DNA of 64,000 bases from Desulfovibrio aminophilus (GCF_023660105.1 NZ_JAMHGA010000023.1:62001-126000); one strand, 5' to 3'; counted from the first letter of the stretch, positions 34,176 through 43,313 are shown. Notes: a model not told the origin generated them from the letters alone. A program made the numbers and translations.

Positions 34176-36614
34176 ATGTCTAAAAAATCCACTCATCACA
34201 AATCATTGATCGCGGAGAAGCTGCGCGCGCGGCTGGATCCCGAGCGCGTGCCCTGGCAGGACAGCCGGGGCATCCCGCGCCGCAACGGCCACGCCCTGTT
34301 CCAGCCCCGGGCCATCCAGGCCCTGGGCATGGCCCTGCGCATCCCGGGCCGGGAGTACAACGTCTACGTCTCCGGCGACGCCAACATGGGTCGAACGTAC
34401 TTCATCCAGCACTTCCTGGCCCCGGAGGCCGCCAAGGCCCCGACCCCGCGCGACTGGATCTACCTCTACAACTTCGAGGACCCGGACCGGCCCGTGGCCG
34501 TGGGCCTGCCCGCCGGACGCGGCCGGGCCTTCAAGACGGCCCTGGCCAAGGCCATGAGCGCGGTGCGCGGGGACATCCCCAACCACTTCGACCAGGAGTC
34601 CTTCCACAAGCAGCGCGAGGCCCTGGTCAAGTCCTACAACGAGAAGCGCGAGGCCCTGTTCACCGAGATGGAGAACGAGGCCGGCCGCCAGAACTTCAGC
34701 CTGTCCATGGACGAGTCCGGGGCCCTGACCCTCACTCCCGTGGTCAACGGCAAGCCCATCGGCGACGACGAATACGAGGCCCTGGAGGCCGGGACGCGCA
34801 AGCGCCTCAAGACCCGGGGCGACGAGCTGCTCATCCGCATCAGCCGCTACCTCCGGCGCATGAGCCAGAACGAACAGGGCCTGCGCCGCGAGGAGACCGA
34901 GCTGCAGCGGGCCACGGCCAAGGCCGTGCTGGAGGAGCATCTGGCCGCGCCCCGGGCCGAGTTCGGCGGGGAGCCCAAGCTGGCCCGCTACCTGGACGCC
35001 GTGGAGAAGGACATCCTCCAGAACGTGGACCAGTTCCTGCCGCGCGAGCCCCAGGCCCAGCAGCAGAGCGCCCAGCTCCACGCCCACGCCCACGGCCAGG
35101 ACTCCCAGCCCGCCGAGGACATCTTCTACCGCTACGAGGCGAACCTCTTCGTGGACAACGGCCAGCGGCAGGGCGCGCCGGTGGTCATCGAGAGCCACCC
35201 CACGCCCTTCAACCTGCTGGGCAGCATCGAGCGCGAGGCCGAGATGGGCGCGCTCTACACCGACTTCACCCTCATCCGGGCCGGTGCGCTGCACCGCGCC
35301 AACCAGGGCTTCCTGATCCTGAACATGGAGGACCTGCTGGCCTACCCGGCCTCCTGGGAAGGACTCCTGCGGGCCCTGCGCCTGGGCGTCTCGCGCATCG
35401 AGGACCCCGTGGACCCCGAGCAGGTCCGGGCCCGGACCATCGAGCCCGAGCCCATCCCGCTGAGCCTGAAGATCCTCCTGGTGGGCACGGACGAGACGTA
35501 CGAGCAGCTGCTCTACAACGACGACCGCTTCCAGAAGTACTTCAAGCTGAAGGCCCACCTCCAGCCCACCGCGCCGCGCACGGCCCAGAACATCCGCAAC
35601 TACCTCTACACCCTGGGCCGGATCGTGCGCGAGGCCGAGCTGCCGCCCTTCTCCCGCGACGCCCTGGCCGGTCTGGTGGACCAGGCCGGACGCCTGGCCG
35701 AGGACCAGAAGAAGCTCTCCCTGGCCTTCCCCCTGGTGCGCGAGCGCATGATCGAGGCCGCGGCCATCGCCCGCATGCGCGGCGACGAGATGGTCTCGGC
35801 CGCGCATCTGGCCGAGGCCGTGGCGGCCCGCGACTTCCGCTCCAACCTCTTCGAAGAGGAGTTCATGGCCGACTACGACCGGGAGGTCATCAAGGTGGCC
35901 ACCGGCGGCGCGGCCGTGGGGCGGGCCAACGGCCTCTCCGTGACCCTCTTCGGGGACTACGAGTTCGGCCTGCCGCACCAGATATCCTGCACCGTGGGCG
36001 TGGGCCACGGCGGCATCCTGGACCTGGAGCGCGAGGCCCAGCTGGGCGGGCCCATCCACACCAAGGGCATGATGATCATCAAGAGCTACCTGCTCGGGCT
36101 CTTCGCCGTGGACAAGCCCCTGGTGCTCAGCGGCAACCTCTGCTTCGAGCAGAGCTACGCGGGCATCGAGGGCGACTCGGCCTCGGGCGCGGAACTGGCG
36201 GCCCTGCTCTCGGCCCTCTCCGGCGCGCCCATCGACCTGTCCTACGCCTTCACCGGAGCGGTGAGCCAGTCCGGGACGATCATGGCCGTGGGCGGAGTCA
36301 ACCGCAAGATCGAGGGGTTCTTCGAGGTCTGCCGCCGCCGGGGCCTCACCGGCAGGCAGGGCGTGATCCTGCCCGCGGACAACGTGGTCAACCTCATGCT
36401 CAAGGACGAAATCCTGGAGGCCGTGGATAAAGGCCAGTTCCAGATCCACCCCGTGCGCTCCATCGAGGAGGCGCTCCAGCTGCTCACCGGACTCCCGGCC
36501 GGGCGGCGCGGCAAGAGCGGCCGCTTCCCCAAGGGCTCGCTCTATGAGATGGTGGACAGGCGGCTGGCGGAACTCTGCCGCCTGGCGCGCAAGGCCGACA
36601 GGCCCGGGAGGTAG
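34176..36614 (+). CDS. YcbZ-type Lon-family protease
   Basis: An 812-residue protein of the AAA_32/Lon-like family (E. coli YcbZ). The N-terminal ATPase has GDANMGRT, a P-loop with Arg in place of Lys, as is usual in this branch. The C-terminal Lon protease domain has GDSAS (Ser668) and NRKIEGFF (Lys711); the 43-residue spacing equals that of the E. coli Lon Ser-Lys dyad. A helical insert (about 130-310) has coiled-coil character. ATG 34176 is preferred to a TTG 12 bases upstream; no strong ribosome site is seen. Substrates unknown. The next gene starts 2 bp after its stop. Confidence 0.88.
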   Translation: MSKKSTHHKSLIAEKLRARLDPERVPWQDSRGIPRRNGHALFQPRAIQALGMALRIPGREYNVYVSGDANMGRTYFIQHFLAPEAAKAPTPRDWIYLYNFEDPDRPVAVGLPAGRGRAFKTALAKAMSAVRGDIPNHFDQESFHKQREALVKSYNEKREALFTEMENEAGRQNFSLSMDESGALTLTPVVNGKPIGDDEYEALEAGTRKRLKTRGDELLIRISRYLRRMSQNEQGLRREETELQRATAKAVLEEHLAAPRAEFGGEPKLARYLDAVEKDILQNVDQFLPREPQAQQQSAQLHAHAHGQDSQPAEDIFYRYEANLFVDNGQRQGAPVVIESHPTPFNLLGSIEREAEMGALYTDFTLIRAGALHRANQGFLILNMEDLLAYPASWEGLLRALRLGVSRIEDPVDPEQVRARTIEPEPIPLSLKILLVGTDETYEQLLYNDDRFQKYFKLKAHLQPTAPRTAQNIRNYLYTLGRIVREAELPPFSRDALAGLVDQAGRLAEDQKKLSLAFPLVRERMIEAAAIARMRGDEMVSAAHLAEAVAARDFRSNLFEEEFMADYDREVIKVATGGAAVGRANGLSVTLFGDYEFGLPHQISCTVGVGHGGILDLEREAQLGGPIHTKGMMIIKSYLLGLFAVDKPLVLSGNLCFEQSYAGIEGDSASGAELAALLSALSGAPIDLSYAFTGAVSQSGTIMAVGGVNRKIEGFFEVCRRRGLTGRQGVILPADNVVNLMLKDEILEAVDKGQFQIHPVRSIEEALQLLTGLPAGRRGKSGRFPKGSLYEMVDRRLAELCRLARKADRPGR

Positions 36615-36616
36615 GG

Positions 36617-37390
36617 GTGTCCAAGACCTGGATCAGGACCAAGCTGCCGGAATTCGTGCGCGACGTTTTCCGCGGCTTCTGCCTGGCCAGCCGCCAGCTC
36701 TCCGGCCAGTTCCAGCGCTTCGACGAGGAGCGCGAGGTGAGCTACGAGGTCCTGCGCGACCTCCTGGGCTCGGAGATGAACAAGGGCCTGCTCTGGCGGC
36801 TCAAGGACACGGCCCACCACGTCTTCCGCAACGACCCCGACTGTCCGGTGGAGGGCCGCTTCCTGGACTGGGGCCTGGGCTACATCTTCCACGAGACGAT
36901 CAAGCTTCTGGAGGACACCTACCAGAAGACGAACTACGCGCCCTGGTTCCGGGAGATGCGCGACAGTTCCGACCTGCATCAGGCGGCCAAGGACATCGCG
37001 GGCGAGCTCTTCCAGGTCCTGCACCAGACCGAGGAGAGCATGGACCGCGAGATCGGCCGCATCCGTTTCATCATGGCCAAGTGCCGGCAGCTGCTCCCCA
37101 TCTATCTTGCAAGACACCGGGGAAACATGCTACTGGCCCGTCTTCTCGTCGCCCAGAACGAGCTGGTGCGCGAGGTTTTTGCCGAAGAGTACCGGGATCT
37201 CATTGCGGGCATCTATGGCAACCAGCCGGAATTGATGTACATTCTGGCAAGCCAGAGCCTGCGGCAGGGGGGCTGGATGGAGGAGGCCGAGGCGGCCGTG
37301 GCCGAGGCGCTCCACCTGAATCCCTCCGATAGATTGGTATTGCAGGAGAAAAAAATTATTGATAATTGGAGAGCCCGGTACAAATCTTGA
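36617..37390 (+). CDS. all-helical hypothetical protein coupled to the Lon-family gene
   Basis: A 257-residue protein, almost wholly alpha-helical, with a TPR-like end (LRQGGWMEEAEAAVAEALHLNPSDRLVLQEKK). Its start WIRTKLPEFVRDVFRGF and middle DDSDL-like helices match no domain I know. GTG 36617 lies 2 bp after the protease stop, so translation is coupled; it could be an adaptor or substrate-binding partner of the protease. No signal or membrane segment. Confidence 0.6.
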   Translation: MSKTWIRTKLPEFVRDVFRGFCLASRQLSGQFQRFDEEREVSYEVLRDLLGSEMNKGLLWRLKDTAHHVFRNDPDCPVEGRFLDWGLGYIFHETIKLLEDTYQKTNYAPWFREMRDSSDLHQAAKDIAGELFQVLHQTEESMDREIGRIRFIMAKCRQLLPIYLARHRGNMLLARLLVAQNELVREVFAEEYRDLIAGIYGNQPELMYILASQSLRQGGWMEEAEAAVAEALHLNPSDRLVLQEKKIIDNWRARYKS

Positions 37391-37442
37391 CTTTGCGACG
37401 GAGAGGTATACCCTGGGTTTTCAAATGAGGAGGCATGTTGGT

Positions 37443-37889
37443 ATGAAAAAGCTCGTTTTGCTGGCCGTTATCGTCAGCCTGACCTTCGCTTGGGGCTGCG
37501 CCAAAAAGGTGAAGTCCCAGCCGGAGCCGGCTCCCGTCAAGCAGGAAAAGGTTCTCTCGCCCATGGAGCTCTATGAGCAGGAGTACCGGAAGCTGCCCAC
37601 GTCCCACACCGTCGTGAAGGGCGAGTGCCTGTGGTGGATCTCCGAGTACAAGCAGATCTACAACGACCCCTTCATGTGGCCCCTGATCTACAAGGCCAAC
37701 CGCGCCCAGATCAAGAAGAGCCCGAACCTCATCTACCCCGGCCAGAATTTCGCCATTCCGCGCGACTTCTCGCTGGACGAGGCCAAGGCCGCCCGCCACA
37801 TGGCCGGCAAGTCCAAGAAGCGTTCTGATCCCGCCGCCACCGCCGTGCTGCCCCCGGCTCTCCGCAGCCAGCTCGGCTACGGCTTCTAA
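37443..37889 (+). CDS. LysM-domain lipoprotein
   Basis: A 148-residue lipoprotein: signal LVLLAVIVSLTFAWGC (Cys near 19), then a LysM domain (about 55-107, HTVVKGECLWWISEYKQIYNDP...LIYPGQNFAIP), which binds peptidoglycan, and a short basic tail. GAGGAGG lies 9 bases before ATG 37443. It ends at a strong terminator. Probable role: envelope attachment or wall maintenance. Confidence 0.85.
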   Translation: MKKLVLLAVIVSLTFAWGCAKKVKSQPEPAPVKQEKVLSPMELYEQEYRKLPTSHTVVKGECLWWISEYKQIYNDPFMWPLIYKANRAQIKKSPNLIYPGQNFAIPRDFSLDEAKAARHMAGKSKKRSDPAATAVLPPALRSQLGYGF

Positions 37890-37914
37890 GACAGACGCCT
37901 GACCGACCGAAAAG

Positions 37915-37951
37915 AAAAGGCGCCCTGCCGGCAACGGCAAGGCGCCTTTTT
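37915..37951 (+). terminator. rho-independent terminator after the LysM gene
   Basis: A long stem (AAAAGGCGCC with GGCGCCTTTT and inner TGCCG/CGGCA pairs) ends in TTTTTG. It lies 26 bp after the LysM gene stop. Confidence 0.85.
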
Positions 37952-37984
37952 GTTTCGCCCGCCGCTCCGACCCCGCCGCGCGCG

Positions 37985-38012
37985 TTGACTCCCGCGCGCG
38001 CTCTGCTATGCT
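37985..38012 (+). promoter_or_regulatory. sigma-70 promoter of the K+ channel operon
   Basis: TTGACT (37985-37990), a 16-base spacer and TATGCT (38007-38012) lie 26 bp before ATG 38038, directly after the previous terminator. Confidence 0.6.
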
Positions 38013-38037
38013 GCACCATAACCACCCCGGAGCGTTC

Positions 38038-39174
38038 ATGAAACTTCCCGCCTGGCTCTCCTCCACCACCGCCAAGCTCGTCCTGCTCATCGCCCTGGTG
38101 CTGCTGGCGGGTTCCCTGGGGTTCTCCTATTTCGAGCGCGAGGGCCGGGGCGAGGACGTCTTCACGGCCCTCTGGTGGACCGTGGTGACGCTCACCACGG
38201 TGGGCTACGGCGACGTCGTCCCGGTGACCACCGGCGGACGCGTCACCGGATTCCTGGTCATGGTCTGCGGCATCGGCCTGGTCTCCACCCTGACCGGCAA
38301 TCTCGCCTCCCTCCTCGTGGACCGCAAGGTCCGCAAACGCAAAGGACTGCTCGCGGTGAAAAAGGTCGGCCACATCGTCGTCATGGGCTGGAACGGCTTC
38401 GCCCTGAACCTGGTCAAGAACCTCGGCGAGGCCGGGCTGCTCAAGGAACGCGGCCTGGTCCTGGTCAACGCCCTGCCTCAGGACGCCCGCGATCAGATCG
38501 CCTATCAGCTGGAACTGGGCGACCGGCTTGAGTTCGTCTTCGGCAACATCACCCAGGAAAGCGTGGTCCACCGGGCCCGGCCCGAGGCCGCCAAGGTCAT
38601 CTATCTCCTCTCCCAGGAGAACATGGACCCCAAGGAGGCCGACCAGCAGACCCTCTACGCCGCCCTGGCCGTGCGCGAGCAGACCAAGGACGTGCCGCTC
38701 TACTGCGAGGTGGGCCTGCCCGAGAACCGCAAGCACCTCCTGCGCGCCGGGGCCACCGAAACCCTCATCCGGGGCGAGATCGCCAGCCGCGTCCTGGGCC
38801 TCATGGGCAGCAACCAGTCGGTCTGGGCCTTTCTCCAGGCCCTGCTGGGCATGCGCGGGGAAAACGTCCTGGACTTCCGCCCGCTCAACGCCGAGGAGAA
38901 GGCCGGTTCCTGGCGCGGGCTGGCCGAGGCCATGCGCCGCGCCGACGGCTCCCTGCCCCTGGCCCTGTGCCAGTTCTCGCGGGCCCTCTCCCTGGGCGAC
39001 ATCCTGGACGAGGGCCAGGCCCTGGACATGTTCATCCTGGAGCTGTTCCAGAATTCCGGCCGCGACACCCGCCTGGGCAGCCAGGGGCCGGGCGTGCGCG
39101 TGAATCCGCCGGACGACGAACTCCTGGCCGCCTATGACGCGGTCCTCTTCCTCAAGCCCGGAGCCGCGCGATGA
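38038..39174 (+). CDS. potassium channel with TrkA-N (RCK) domain
   Basis: A 378-residue two-helix channel subunit. Helix 1 at about 13-30, pore helix and selectivity filter TVGYGD (54-59), helix 2 at about 66-88, then a cytosolic RCK/TrkA_N domain starting HIVVMGWNGFALNLVKNL with Rossmann-like character. It should be a tetrameric K+ channel gated by a ligand on the RCK ring. Its stop overlaps the cyclic-nucleotide-binding gene (ATGA), which suggests joint function. Confidence 0.9.
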   Translation: MKLPAWLSSTTAKLVLLIALVLLAGSLGFSYFEREGRGEDVFTALWWTVVTLTTVGYGDVVPVTTGGRVTGFLVMVCGIGLVSTLTGNLASLLVDRKVRKRKGLLAVKKVGHIVVMGWNGFALNLVKNLGEAGLLKERGLVLVNALPQDARDQIAYQLELGDRLEFVFGNITQESVVHRARPEAAKVIYLLSQENMDPKEADQQTLYAALAVREQTKDVPLYCEVGLPENRKHLLRAGATETLIRGEIASRVLGLMGSNQSVWAFLQALLGMRGENVLDFRPLNAEEKAGSWRGLAEAMRRADGSLPLALCQFSRALSLGDILDEGQALDMFILELFQNSGRDTRLGSQGPGVRVNPPDDELLAAYDAVLFLKPGAAR

Positions 39175-39689
39175 CCGACAGCCTGGACTGGAGCAAGATC
39201 GCCCTGTTCGAGGGTTTTTCCGAGCAATGGCTCGAACGGGCGCGGGGCATCTTCGACCGCCTGGACCTGCCCGCCGGGTCCCTGCTCATCGAGGAGGGCC
39301 AGGACGGGGACGAAATGTACATCCTCGTCCAGGGCCGGGTCCGGGTGACCAAGTCCATGCTCCTCAAGGACATGTCCCTGCCCCTGGCCGTGGTGGAGAA
39401 TCCCCGCAAGGTCCTGGCCACCCTGGACGCCAGCCGCTTCCCCCTGTTCGGCGAGATCGCGCTCATCGACCGCGACACCCGCTCGGCCACGGTGGCGGTA
39501 CTGGAGGACTCCCAGTTCCTGCGCACCGACCGCGAACGCTTTTTCGGCCTCATGGAGAGCGAGCCCGCCCTGGCCGCCCACCTCCTGCTCATCCTGGCCA
39601 AGCGCTTCGCGGCCACCATCCGCAAGGGCAACACCGAGCTGGTCAAGCTCTCCACGGCCCTGGCCCTGGCGCTCTCGCGCGGGACGTGA
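39171..39689 (+). CDS. cyclic-nucleotide-binding domain protein
   Basis: A 172-residue stand-alone cNMP-binding fold. EEGQDGDEMYILVQGRVRV and the phosphate cassette FGEIALIDRDTRSATVAVL, with the Arg that binds the cyclic phosphate, are both present. There is no DNA-binding domain. It overlaps the K+ channel gene by 4 bp and probably acts as a separate nucleotide-sensing regulator of that channel (inference). Confidence 0.85.
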   Translation: MTDSLDWSKIALFEGFSEQWLERARGIFDRLDLPAGSLLIEEGQDGDEMYILVQGRVRVTKSMLLKDMSLPLAVVENPRKVLATLDASRFPLFGEIALIDRDTRSATVAVLEDSQFLRTDRERFFGLMESEPALAAHLLLILAKRFAATIRKGNTELVKLSTALALALSRGT

Positions 39690-39703
39690 TCCCGGCCCGG
39701 ACT

Positions 39704-39732
39704 TTGCCTTTTGCCCGGCCACGGGCTAGAAT
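39704..39732 (+). promoter_or_regulatory. sigma-70 promoter of the glycosyltransferase genes
   Basis: TTGCCT (39704-39709), a 17-base spacer and TAGAAT (39727-39732) lie 28 bp before ATG 39760. Confidence 0.5.
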
Positions 39733-39759
39733 CAATTCGACACCCCTTGGAGACCCGCC

Positions 39760-40905
39760 ATGAGGATCGCCGTCATCGCCGGGTACTCGCCCGCCCTGAC
39801 CAATTTCCACGGGCCGCTGCTGGCGGCCATGCGCGCGCGCGGCCATGAGGTCACGGCCCTGGCCCCGGACGACAACCCGGCGGCGCGCGACGCCCTGCGC
39901 CGCATGGGCGTGTCCTTCGTGCCCGTGTCCCTGAGCCGGGCCGGGCTCAATCCCCTGGCCGACCTGGCCTTCCTGCGCGAACTCACCGGCTGGCTGCGCC
40001 GCCTGGCCCCGGACGCGAGCCTCTCGCTCATGGTCAAGCCCGTAATCTGGGGCTCCCTGGCCGCGAGCCTGGCCCGCGTGCCCGCGATCTACGCCCTGAT
40101 CCCCGGCCTGGGCCGGGCCTTCGGCCTGGAGGGCGAACACCTGCCCCTGGGGCGGCGACTCCTGAATCGGCTCGTGCGCGGGCTCTACCGCCTGGCCCTG
40201 CCGCGTTGCCGGGGAGTGCTCTTCCTCAATCCCGACGACCGCGACCTGTTCCGCAACCTCGGCCTGCTGCGGCCGGAGCAGGCCTCCATCGTGGTGCCCG
40301 GCGCGGGCGTGGACCTGACGCGCTTCTCCCCGGCCGAGCCCGTGCTGCCCGATCCCGTGGAGGGCGGGCCGGTGTTCCTGACCATGACCCGTCTGCTCCT
40401 GGACAAGGGCCTGCCGGAATTCGCCGAGGCCGCCCGCACCCTCAAGGCCCGCTACCCGGCCGCCGAATTCCGGGTGCTCGGCGCGCCCGAACCCGGCCCC
40501 GGCGGGGTGCCCGCCGAGCGGCTGCTGGCCTGGGCCGAGGAGGGCGCGGTGCGCGTGCTGGAGCCGGTGGCCGACGTGCGGCCGGAGCTGCGCCGAGCCT
40601 CGGTCTGCGTCCTGGCCTCGGCCTACCGCGAGGGCCTGCCGCGCTCCCTGCTGGAGGCCATGAGCATGGCCCGGCCGATCATCGCCAGCGACACCCCCGG
40701 CTGCCGCGAGACCGTGATCCCCCGCCGCAACGGCTTCCTCGTGCCGCCGCGCGATCCCCAGGCCCTGGCCCGGGCCATGGAGCGCTTCATCCTCGACCCG
40801 GAACTCATCGCCGAGATGGGCGCGGAAAGCCGCCTCCTGGCCGAGCGCCGCTTCGGCTCCGAGCAGGTCGACGCCCAGATTCTCGACTTCCTGGGGCTGG
40901 CGTGA
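39760..40905 (+). CDS. GT4-type glycosyltransferase
   Basis: A 381-residue GT-B fold enzyme. It starts AVIAGYSPALTNFHGPLLAAMRARGHEV, as in PglA/WbnH-like transferases, and the donor-site motif is REGLPRSLLEAMSMARPIIASDTPGCRETV (E-x7-E). It adds a sugar to a lipid-linked glycan. Its stop overlaps the phosphoglycosyltransferase gene by GTGA, so the two steps are coupled. Confidence 0.88.
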   Translation: MRIAVIAGYSPALTNFHGPLLAAMRARGHEVTALAPDDNPAARDALRRMGVSFVPVSLSRAGLNPLADLAFLRELTGWLRRLAPDASLSLMVKPVIWGSLAASLARVPAIYALIPGLGRAFGLEGEHLPLGRRLLNRLVRGLYRLALPRCRGVLFLNPDDRDLFRNLGLLRPEQASIVVPGAGVDLTRFSPAEPVLPDPVEGGPVFLTMTRLLLDKGLPEFAEAARTLKARYPAAEFRVLGAPEPGPGGVPAERLLAWAEEGAVRVLEPVADVRPELRRASVCVLASAYREGLPRSLLEAMSMARPIIASDTPGCRETVIPRRNGFLVPPRDPQALARAMERFILDPELIAEMGAESRLLAERRFGSEQVDAQILDFLGLA

Positions 40906-41492
40906 AGCGGTTCCTGGACGTCCTGCTCTCCACCCTGCTTCTGGCGATCCTTTCGCCGCTCCTGGCCGCCACGGCCCTGGCCGTGCGCCTGGGCCTGGGG
41001 CCGGGCGTGCTCTTCCGCCAGGAACGGCCCGGGCTGGGCGGCAGGCCCTTCACCCTGCTCAAGTTCCGCACCATGCGCCCCGGCCCGGGACCGGACGCCG
41101 CGCGCCTGACCCGCCTGGGCCGTTTCCTGCGGCGCGCCTCGCTGGACGAGCTGCCCGAGCTCTGGAACGTGCTGCGCGGGGACATGAGCCTGGTGGGGCC
41201 CCGGCCCCTGCTCATGCGCTACCTGCCGCTCTACACCCCGCGCCAGGCCCGGCGCATGGAGGTCCTCCCCGGGATCACGGGCTGGGCCCAGGTGAACGGC
41301 CGCAACGCCCTGACCTGGGAGGAGCGCTTCGAGCTGGATATCTGGTACGTGGAGCACCGCTCCCTGGTCCTGGACCTGCGCATCCTGGGCCGCACGGCCT
41401 GGACCGTGCTTTCGGGCCGAGGGGTGAGCGCGCCGGGACAGGCCACCATGCAGGAATTCCGGGGCCCGGTCCGGCAAGAGGAAAACGGCTAG
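40902..41492 (+). CDS. PglC-like phosphoglycosyl transferase
   Basis: A 196-residue monotopic phosphoglycosyl transferase. It has the reentrant N-terminal helix, RQERPGLGGRPFTLLKFRTMR, the catalytic Asp-Glu dyad in ASLDELPELWNVLRGDMSLVGPRP (cited as DELPELWNVL), and GITGWAQVNGRN. It transfers a sugar phosphate from a UDP-sugar to polyprenyl phosphate, the first membrane step of glycan assembly. Small size and motifs match PglC (bacillosamine). GTG 40902 start. Confidence 0.88.
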   Translation: MKRFLDVLLSTLLLAILSPLLAATALAVRLGLGPGVLFRQERPGLGGRPFTLLKFRTMRPGPGPDAARLTRLGRFLRRASLDELPELWNVLRGDMSLVGPRPLLMRYLPLYTPRQARRMEVLPGITGWAQVNGRNALTWEERFELDIWYVEHRSLVLDLRILGRTAWTVLSGRGVSAPGQATMQEFRGPVRQEENG

Positions 41493-41495
41493 GCC

Positions 41496-42824
41496 CTAGG
41501 GGAGCTCCTTGGGCGGGTTGAGCGGCGCCCAGCGCACGGTCTCGCCGGGGTCCAGGGTCTCGCGGATGGGCAGGTGTCCCTGCAGGGGATTGGCGCTGTT
41601 GGGCCGTTCGGCCCGGATCCACCAGAGATAGAAGCCCTGGCCGGGCACGAAGCGGCAGAGCAGGCGGGCGTGCTCCACCTGGAACGCGCGGTCGGCCACG
41701 GCGTATTCGCGGCCCTTGTGGCGGAAGCGGCCGTCCTGGTCCAGGGTCTGGGGCTCCCAGTCCCCGGCCTCGGCGCAGGGCGCGGACGCCCCGCCGTCGG
41801 CCGCGTAGCAGCGCAGGGAGCCGTCGGGCTCATGCACGCGCACCTGGGCGGCGGCCCGCGACACGTCGGCCGAGAGCCGGACGGGCCCGGGCAACAGCCG
41901 TTGCTGGGGCACGTTGTACCAGGTGCGGTAGGTCAGCACCCCGCCCTCCAGGCTGAAGCCGGTTTCGTCGCGGCCCAGGCCCGAAGATTTGCCGTCGGCC
42001 AGATCGAAGGACTCCACCCGGCCGCCGGACAGGCCGAATTCCACCCGGCCGTCGGTGAAGCGGGCCGTCTCGTAAGGCCCGCCGCGCGCGCGGAAGCTGT
42101 CCAAAAGCTTGTCCTGGGCGGGCGAGAAGAGGAACACCGAGCCGTCGGAGCAGGCCGCCAGGAGCACTCCGTCGCCCTGGCTGAAGCCCAGGGCCAGGCA
42201 GGGGGCCGGAAGCTTGAGCGGCACGGCCTTGGCCGCGCCCGAGGCCCCGGCGCACCACACGGTTCCCGTGGCGTCGGCCGCCGCCAGCCAGGCCCCGGAG
42301 GGCGACACGGCCAGGGCCGCCACCGGGCCGGAAAGGGTCTGGCCGCGGTCCAGGCGGCAGGACTCGGTGTCCACGATGAGCAGGTTGCCGTCCGCATCGG
42401 CGGCGGCCAGCCGCCGCGACCCCGGCAGCCAGGAGAGCAGGCGCGCCGGTCCGCGCTCCAGGCGCACCCCCGAGCAGGGGCGATCGCCGAAGAGGCGGAT
42501 CGTGCCGTCGGCCAGGGCCGCGGCCAGGCTCGTGTCCGTGGCCTGGTAGGCCGTGGCCTGGTCGAAAAGGTAGAGGGTGGCCGGACGGCGGGCCAGCTGG
42601 AAGACATACTGCCCCAGGGCGCTCTCCGGCGGCGGGTCGTAGAGTTGGTCCACGTCGAAGGACTGCCCGTGGCGGGCCCGGAAGAGGAGGTCCGGCAGGG
42701 ACTCCGAGGGAGCCGCGAGGTCGGGCTCCAGGGCCACGGGCTCCGGCCGGACCTCGGCCCGCCTGGCCCCGCAGGCCAGGGGCAGGAGAAGGCAGGCGAA
42801 AAGGAGGATGCGCCGGACGAGCAT
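41496..42824 (-). CDS. beta-propeller-like lipoprotein of unknown function
   Basis: A 442-residue lipoprotein with signal ILLFACLLLPLAC. The mature part has WD40/PQQ-like repeats (RLAAADADGNLLIVD, GAWLAAADATGTVWC, GVLLAACSDGSVFLF, VEFGLSGGRVESFDL), suggesting a beta-propeller, then an irregular C-terminal part (GQGFYLWWIRAERPNSANP). Position close to glycan genes suggests an envelope role, but I know no function. It is convergent with the PglC-like gene (3 bp between stops). Confidence 0.6.
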   Translation of the reverse strand: MLVRRILLFACLLLPLACGARRAEVRPEPVALEPDLAAPSESLPDLLFRARHGQSFDVDQLYDPPPESALGQYVFQLARRPATLYLFDQATAYQATDTSLAAALADGTIRLFGDRPCSGVRLERGPARLLSWLPGSRRLAAADADGNLLIVDTESCRLDRGQTLSGPVAALAVSPSGAWLAAADATGTVWCAGASGAAKAVPLKLPAPCLALGFSQGDGVLLAACSDGSVFLFSPAQDKLLDSFRARGGPYETARFTDGRVEFGLSGGRVESFDLADGKSSGLGRDETGFSLEGGVLTYRTWYNVPQQRLLPGPVRLSADVSRAAAQVRVHEPDGSLRCYAADGGASAPCAEAGDWEPQTLDQDGRFRHKGREYAVADRAFQVEHARLLCRFVPGQGFYLWWIRAERPNSANPLQGHLPIRETLDPGETVRWAPLNPPKELP

Positions 42825-43087
42825 GGGCCGCAGTCTATGTCAAAGCCAGACTCCGGGCAAGGCTCGCGACCGCCGTCGGAGGTCTAACCGGCTGAACTTC
42901 CAGGCGGCTTGCGTCATCCGTGGAAACGGCCTCTTGCCCATTGCCTCGGGCGAGGTTTTTCTGTTAAGTGGTCCCCGGGGGGCGATAGTCCACGACGGGC
43001 CGCGTCCTCCATTGCCGGGTATCAATCCGGGGCCTGTCCCGGATGCATCGCGTTCAATCTCTAAAATCATTTTTCGAGGAGTCAGCC

Positions 43088-43276
43088 ATGGGTTACAAGA
43101 TCACCGTTGACGAGGACAAGTGCATCGGCTGCGGCAGCTGCGTCGACATCTGCCCCTCCGAAGTCTATGAGCTGCAGAACGAGAAGGCCGTCGTGGTCAA
43201 CCTTGAGGAGTGCGTGGGCTGCGAGTCCTGCGTGGAGTCCTGCGAGCAGGGCGCCATCACCGTCGAGGAAGAGTAG
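43088..43276 (+). CDS. 8Fe-8S-type (two 4Fe-4S) ferredoxin
   Basis: A 62-residue bacterial ferredoxin with two complete 4Fe-4S motifs: CIGCGSCVDICPS and CVGCESCVESCEQ. It is acidic, as normal for a soluble electron carrier of anaerobes. GAGGAG lies just before ATG 43088. It is a single-gene unit ended by a strong terminator; 263 bp upstream hold no gene. Confidence 0.93.
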   Translation: MGYKITVDEDKCIGCGSCVDICPSEVYELQNEKAVVVNLEECVGCESCVESCEQGAITVEEE

Positions 43277-43313
43277 AACTTCACTGCCGCGCGGGCAGTT
43301 CCTCCCGCGCCTT

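Noticed and set aside
34203..36449. 748-codon minus-strand frame opposite the Lon-family gene
   Set aside because: Antisense artefact of high GC at third codon positions; the protease motifs are on the plus strand.
37387..37412. TTGACT...TATACC before the LysM gene as a promoter
   Set aside because: The spacer is only 14 bases, too short for a normal sigma-70 promoter.
42825..43087. Possible gene or riboswitch before the ferredoxin
   Set aside because: Open frames are short and Arg/Pro-rich, and I see no conserved RNA fold.
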